From: an uncultured Faecalibacterium sp.
GTDB taxonomy: Bacteria; Bacillota; Clostridia; Oscillospirales; Ruminococcaceae
NCBI GenBank assembly: GCA_934525405.1
Contig: CAKSZF010000063.1
Location: 1 to 8,262, forward strand
Reading direction: 5' to 3'
Length of the DNA stretch: 8,262 nt
Shown: piece by piece, positions 6,065-8,262 of the stretch
Numbering within the stretch: the stretch's first letter is position 1
Layout of the letters: each line of letters begins with the position of its first letter
Program-made: the position numbers and the translations under genes
The notes under the pieces: model-generated
The model's database searches: none
Told to the model about the DNA's origin: nothing
Seen by the model: the letters and a program-made list of their open reading frames with translations, nothing else

Positions 6065-7630
6065 TCACTTTCCCCTGTTTTTCCCGGTCTTTGCCTGCCG
6101 CAGCATCGCCCGCACTTCCTCCCAAAGTCCCAGCGGCAACGCCGCCAGTAAAAACACGATGGCCGTCACTGTGCCGCCCGCCGTCAGCACTGCAAGCTGT
6201 CCCGGCAACCCTTGAGCCGGAAAGCCCGCCAGCGCCCGGCGCACACCTCGCCCTGCCGCACCGGCGGCAGCCGCCGCCAGCAGCGGCGCACCAAGCCACC
6301 GTCGGAAAGCGTGCCCTGTACCGCTGGAAAGCAGCAGCCGCCCGGTGTTGGCCGCGCAGGTGTACAGGCTGGAAAGTAAAATCACCGTCAGAAAGCCCCG
6401 CATCCCGTACCGGGGCAGCAGCACCGCCACCCCGCCAATGCGCAGCACCGCGTCCCACACGCTGTACCGGAAAGCCGCCTTCTGCTCCCCGATGCCCTTC
6501 ATGGCGCCGTCCACCATGCTTTCCAGATACATCAGCGGCATGGCCGGGGCAAGGGTCTCCAGATAGAACCCCGCCTCCGGGCTGTGGTAGAGCAGCTGCG
6601 CCAGCGGCCTGCCCCACACCCAGAACAGCGTACCCGCCAGCGCGGAGAAGTACCCCGTAAGCCGCAGCATCCGGTCCAGCAGGGCGTTCAGCCGGGCGGT
6701 CTGCCCCTCGATATGCGCCTGTGTGATTTCCGGCATCAGCAAAACCGCCAGACTGCCCAGCAGCCCAAAGGGAAAATTGAGCAGCGGCAGTGCCATGCCC
6801 TTTAAGGTGCCATACTGCTCCAGTGCAGCGGTGCGCCCGCCAGAGGCCGCCAGATACACCGCAAGGCAGGCGGGCACCAGCATATTCTCGGCGGTGTGCA
6901 GCGCGCTGGAAAGCACCCTGCCGCCCTCCACCGGCCATAATATCTCCCACAGCCGCCGGGACATCTCCCTTGGCGGGCGCGGCGCTGTGCTGCCGAAGCA
7001 GCGTGCCGCCTCCCGCCGGTAAAACAATGCCATCAGGGCGGTGGACACGGCCTCGCTCAGGGCGGTAGCAGCCAGCACCAGCGCACAGCGGCTGCCGTCC
7101 GGCCAGCCCTGCGTGCGGGTAAGCGCCCATATCACCGCGGCAATGCGCACCGTCTGTTCTGCCAGCTGGCTGAGCACGTTGGGCTCCACCCGCCGCCGCG
7201 CCAGAAAAAAGCCGCGCAGCACCGCAGAAACAGCCATCCATGGCAGTCCCAGCGCCGAAGTGCGCAGCGCTGCAGCGGCGCGGATGTCCCCCAGCCACCA
7301 TTTTGCCGCAAGGCCTGCGGTGGCAAGCTGAGCGACCATGGCAAGTCCACCCAGCCCCAGCCCCGCCAGTACAAGCCGCACCAGCATCCCGCGCGCAGCG
7401 GCCTTATCCCGGCTGAGCTCCTCAGTCAGCAGTCGGGTAGCCGCCACCGAGATGCCAGCTGTGGCCAGCGTGACGAACAGCCCGTACACTGCCAGCACCA
7501 GCTGATACAGCCCCATGCCCGCCCCGCCCAGGGCGTTTGCCAGCCAGATGCGCAGCCCCATGCCTGCCAGACGCAGCACCACGTCCGAGCCGGTAAGCAG
7601 CGCCGCATTTTTAAAGTAGTTCTGCCGCAC
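6065..7630 (-). CDS. SpoVB/MurJ-type lipid-linked oligosaccharide flippase (MOP superfamily)
   Basis: This 521-residue polytopic protein has the hydrophobic pattern of about 14 membrane helices. Its N-terminus carries the SpoVB-family features LGGAGMGLYQLVLAVYGLF (near residues 34-52) and TAGISVAATRLLTEE (57-71). Later come VEGGRVLSSALHTAENMLVP in the middle, corresponding to helix 7 of the family, and LLNFPFGLLGSLAVLLMPEI. Members move lipid-linked cell-wall or surface-glycan precursors across the membrane; SpoVB itself acts in spore cortex formation, while relatives act in peptidoglycan or polysaccharide export. The neighbouring nucleotide-sugar dehydratase favours a surface-glycan role here, but that is inference. 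The start is GTG with GGAGGTG (minus strand, 7635-7641) a few bases upstream; no in-frame ATG competes. The C-terminal tail is basic (KTGKNRGK). No confident promoter was found for it in the divergent gap. Confidence 0.88.
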   Translation of the reverse strand: MRQNYFKNAALLTGSDVVLRLAGMGLRIWLANALGGAGMGLYQLVLAVYGLFVTLATAGISVAATRLLTEELSRDKAAARGMLVRLVLAGLGLGGLAMVAQLATAGLAAKWWLGDIRAAAALRTSALGLPWMAVSAVLRGFFLARRRVEPNVLSQLAEQTVRIAAVIWALTRTQGWPDGSRCALVLAATALSEAVSTALMALFYRREAARCFGSTAPRPPREMSRRLWEILWPVEGGRVLSSALHTAENMLVPACLAVYLAASGGRTAALEQYGTLKGMALPLLNFPFGLLGSLAVLLMPEITQAHIEGQTARLNALLDRMLRLTGYFSALAGTLFWVWGRPLAQLLYHSPEAGFYLETLAPAMPLMYLESMVDGAMKGIGEQKAAFRYSVWDAVLRIGGVAVLLPRYGMRGFLTVILLSSLYTCAANTGRLLLSSGTGHAFRRWLGAPLLAAAAAGAAGRGVRRALAGFPAQGLPGQLAVLTAGGTVTAIVFLLAALPLGLWEEVRAMLRQAKTGKNRGK

Positions 7631-7651
7631 CCTGCACCTCCCCCCGCCCCG

Positions 7652-7663
7652 GAACGGGCGTTC
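7652..7663. repeat. 12-bp palindrome in the flippase leader
   Basis: GAACG-GG-CGTTC is a perfect 5-bp-arm inverted repeat 22 bases before the flippase start codon, in the divergent gap with mrp. It may be a small operator or a leader hairpin, or chance in GC-rich DNA. The rest of 7664-7712 shows nothing I can assign. Confidence 0.2.
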
Positions 7664-7712
7664 ACGGTTCAGCCTATGCGGCGGCTTTACAAAACATGAG
7701 CAGCGCTATGGG

Positions 7713-7741
7713 TTGTTTCTGCGCACTTTTTATGGTATAGT
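7713..7741 (+). promoter_or_regulatory. Probable extended -10 promoter for mrp
   Basis: TATAGT at 7736-7741 matches five of six bases of the -10 consensus and is preceded by TGG, which fits an extended -10 (TGn). TTGTTT at 7713-7718, with a 17-base spacer, is a weak -35 box that matches only the TTG. The predicted start of transcription is about 7747-7749, immediately before the first leader hairpin. The surrounding bases are A/T-richer than the neighbourhood. Confidence 0.6.
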
Positions 7742-7751
7742 TAACAGTGGT

Positions 7752-7783
7752 CAGGCGGGCGAAAGCCCCCGCCTGTATTTTTA
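7752..7783 (+). promoter_or_regulatory. Terminator-like hairpin in the mrp leader (possible attenuator)
   Basis: CAGGCGGG (7752-7759) is the exact complement of CCCGCCTG (7768-7775). An alternative fold pairs GGGC with GCCC across a GAAA tetraloop, stacked on CAGGC/GCCTG with a two-base bulge. TATTTTTA follows at 7776-7783, so the element resembles an intrinsic terminator placed between the predicted promoter and the mrp ribosome binding site. With no plus-strand gene upstream, it must be a leader element: an attenuator, or a 5'-end stabilising hairpin. I see no ligand-binding riboswitch architecture and no clear competing antiterminator. Confidence 0.5.
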
Positions 7784-7785
7784 GC

Positions 7786-7827
7786 AAGGAGGAAGCGCAC
7801 TGCCCGGGTTCTGCCCCTGCCGTGCGC
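7786..7827 (+). promoter_or_regulatory. Remote Shine-Dalgarno with a bridging stem before mrp
   Basis: AAGGAGG (7786-7792) is the only consensus ribosome binding site in the leader, yet 45 bases separate it from the mrp ATG at 7838. GCGCAC (7795-7800) pairs perfectly with GTGCGC (7822-7827). If this stem forms, the gap shrinks to about 12 unpaired bases. The sequence just before the ATG, AAAGAG ending at 7836, is too close to be a good site. The stem is seen in the sequence; its role in initiation is inferred. Confidence 0.45.
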
Positions 7828-7841
7828 GACAAAGAGAATGA
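7800..7841 (+). CDS. Possible 13-codon leader peptide overlapping mrp start
   Basis: A CTG codon at 7800-7802 lies exactly 7 bases after AAGGAGG, and the frame runs 13 codons to TGA at 7839-7841. The stop overlaps the mrp start as ATGA, the classical arrangement for translational coupling. The peptide would read MPGFCPCRARQRE, with a Cys-Pro-Cys. It would explain why the strong ribosome binding site is so far from mrp. Against it: CTG is a rare start codon, and a frame this short can arise by chance. It competes with the bridging-stem explanation. Confidence 0.25.
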   Translation: MPGFCPCRARQRE

Positions 7842-8262
7842 GCGAAGAATGTACCCATGACTGCTCTAATTGCAGTGCAGCCTGTTCTTCCCGCGATGCC
7901 GCTCCGCAGCACGATGCCCCCAACCCTAACAGCAGTGTGAAAAAGGTCATCGGCGTTGTTTCCGGCAAGGGCGGCGTGGGCAAGAGCATGACCAGCGCCC
8001 TGCTGGCCTGTGCCATGGCCCGCCGCGGCTACCACTGCGGCATTCTGGATGCCGATATCACCGGCCCGTCCATCCCCAAGCTGTTCGGCATTCATGGCCG
8101 TGCCATGGCGGACGACAAGGGCTGCTGGCCCATCCAGAGCCGCATGGGCATTGATGTGATGAGCATCAACCTGCTGGTGGAGAACGAGGAAGACCCCGTT
8201 GTGTGGCGCGGCCCGGTCATTGCCGGTGCCGTCAAGCAGTTCTGGACCGATGTGGTCTGGAA
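7838..8262 (+). CDS. mrp: Mrp/NBP35-family Fe-S cluster carrier ATPase, N-terminal part (3' end outside window)
   Basis: The frame is open from ATG at 7838 to the window edge, giving 141 residues. Residues 43-50, GKGGVGKS, are the deviant Walker A motif of MinD/Mrp-type ATPases with the signature Lys (K44). LDADITGPSIPKLFG follows at about 73-87 and is characteristic of Mrp/ApbC/Nbp35 proteins. The first 20 residues carry four cysteines, C5, C9, C12 and C16, resembling the N-terminal cluster-binding extension of Nbp35-type proteins that E. coli Mrp lacks. The C-terminal CxxC that binds the bridging cluster lies outside the window. The protein would carry and transfer [4Fe-4S] clusters to apo-enzymes in the cytoplasm. 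Upstream the frame is open to 7745 but has no better start codon. The start is unusual in lacking an adjacent ribosome binding site. It is transcribed divergently from the flippase. Confidence 0.93.
   Translation, partial: MSEECTHDCSNCSAACSSRDAAPQHDAPNPNSSVKKVIGVVSGKGGVGKSMTSALLACAMARRGYHCGILDADITGPSIPKLFGIHGRAMADDKGCWPIQSRMGIDVMSINLLVENEEDPVVWRGPVIAGAVKQFWTDVVW

Noticed and set aside
5252..6151. Plus-strand frame of 299 codons antisense to the dehydratase N-terminus and promoter
   Set aside because: It has no domain and no start signals, and it covers the dehydratase promoter and leader on the other strand.
6054..7301. Minus-strand frame of 415 codons overlapping the flippase gene in another frame
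   Set aside because: It is Gly/Ala/Arg-rich shadow coding in GC-rich DNA. The flippase frame has the membrane helices, family motifs and ribosome binding site.
7631..7745. Promoter for the flippase on the minus strand
   Set aside because: TGTAAA- and TATACC-like boxes occur but have no acceptable -35 partner at 16-18 bases, so I did not call one.
7781..8095. Minus-strand frames antisense to the start of mrp
   Set aside because: The plus strand encodes the GKGGVGKS Walker A motif and the mrp family motifs; the antisense frames show no domain or start signal.
1..8262. Mobile elements, CRISPR arrays, tRNA or rRNA genes
   Set aside because: I looked for terminal inverted repeats, spaced direct repeats, transposase or integrase motifs and cloverleaf-like sequences and saw none; gene order and composition look uniform.

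Overview
The window is GC-rich and most resembles a gut Firmicute of the class Clostridia, in the Faecalibacterium/Ruminococcaceae range. This is inferred from protein style (a Clostridia-type LysA variant, a SpoVB-like flippase, an Mrp with an N-terminal Cys cluster), strong AGGAGG-type ribosome binding sites and GC-rich coding sequence. No rRNA or marker gene is present to confirm it. It reads as ordinary chromosomal housekeeping and envelope territory. I see no transposase, integrase, CRISPR array, tRNA, or phage or defence gene.

Layout. Bases 1-471 (+) hold the 3' end of a GH13 alpha-amylase-family glycosidase, followed by a 14-bp-stem intrinsic terminator. Bases 688-2198 (+) form a two-gene unit: a promoter with a perfect TATAAT box, a 19-bp spacer and a dyad in that spacer, then a short NfeD-like membrane protein, an SPFH/stomatin-like protein and a 17-bp-stem terminator. 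This is the widespread NfeD-SPFH membrane-microdomain pair. Bases 2224-7630 are all on the minus strand. In transcription order they encode a SpoVB/MurJ-type lipid-linked glycan flippase, a membrane-anchored CapD/FlaA1/EpsC-type nucleotide-sugar 4,6-dehydratase with its own strong promoter in the preceding gap, a divergent diaminopimelate decarboxylase (LysA), and a small three-helix membrane protein of unknown function. The terminator at 2153-2198 lies between the two convergent units and probably serves both. From about 7713 the plus strand resumes with a promoter, a structured leader and the 5' part of an Mrp/NBP35-type Fe-S cluster carrier ATPase that runs off the window.

How the genes fit together. 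The flippase and dehydratase are consistent with surface-glycan assembly: the dehydratase starts a deoxy-amino-sugar route, and the flippase moves a lipid-linked product across the membrane. LysA makes lysine, and its substrate meso-diaminopimelate is a peptidoglycan precursor, so the minus-strand cluster is loosely envelope-related. The NfeD-SPFH pair is a separate membrane-organisation module.

The most unusual part is not a protein but the mrp leader (about 7745-7840). It has a terminator-like hairpin with a possible GAAA tetraloop just after the predicted transcription start. A consensus Shine-Dalgarno then lies 45 bases before the mrp ATG, and a second stem could bridge that gap. Alternatively, the gap encodes a 13-codon CTG-started peptide containing Cys-Pro-Cys whose stop overlaps the mrp start as ATGA. 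A second item is the MerR-like geometry of the promoter before the NfeD-SPFH pair. I found no evidence of a wholly new multi-gene system.
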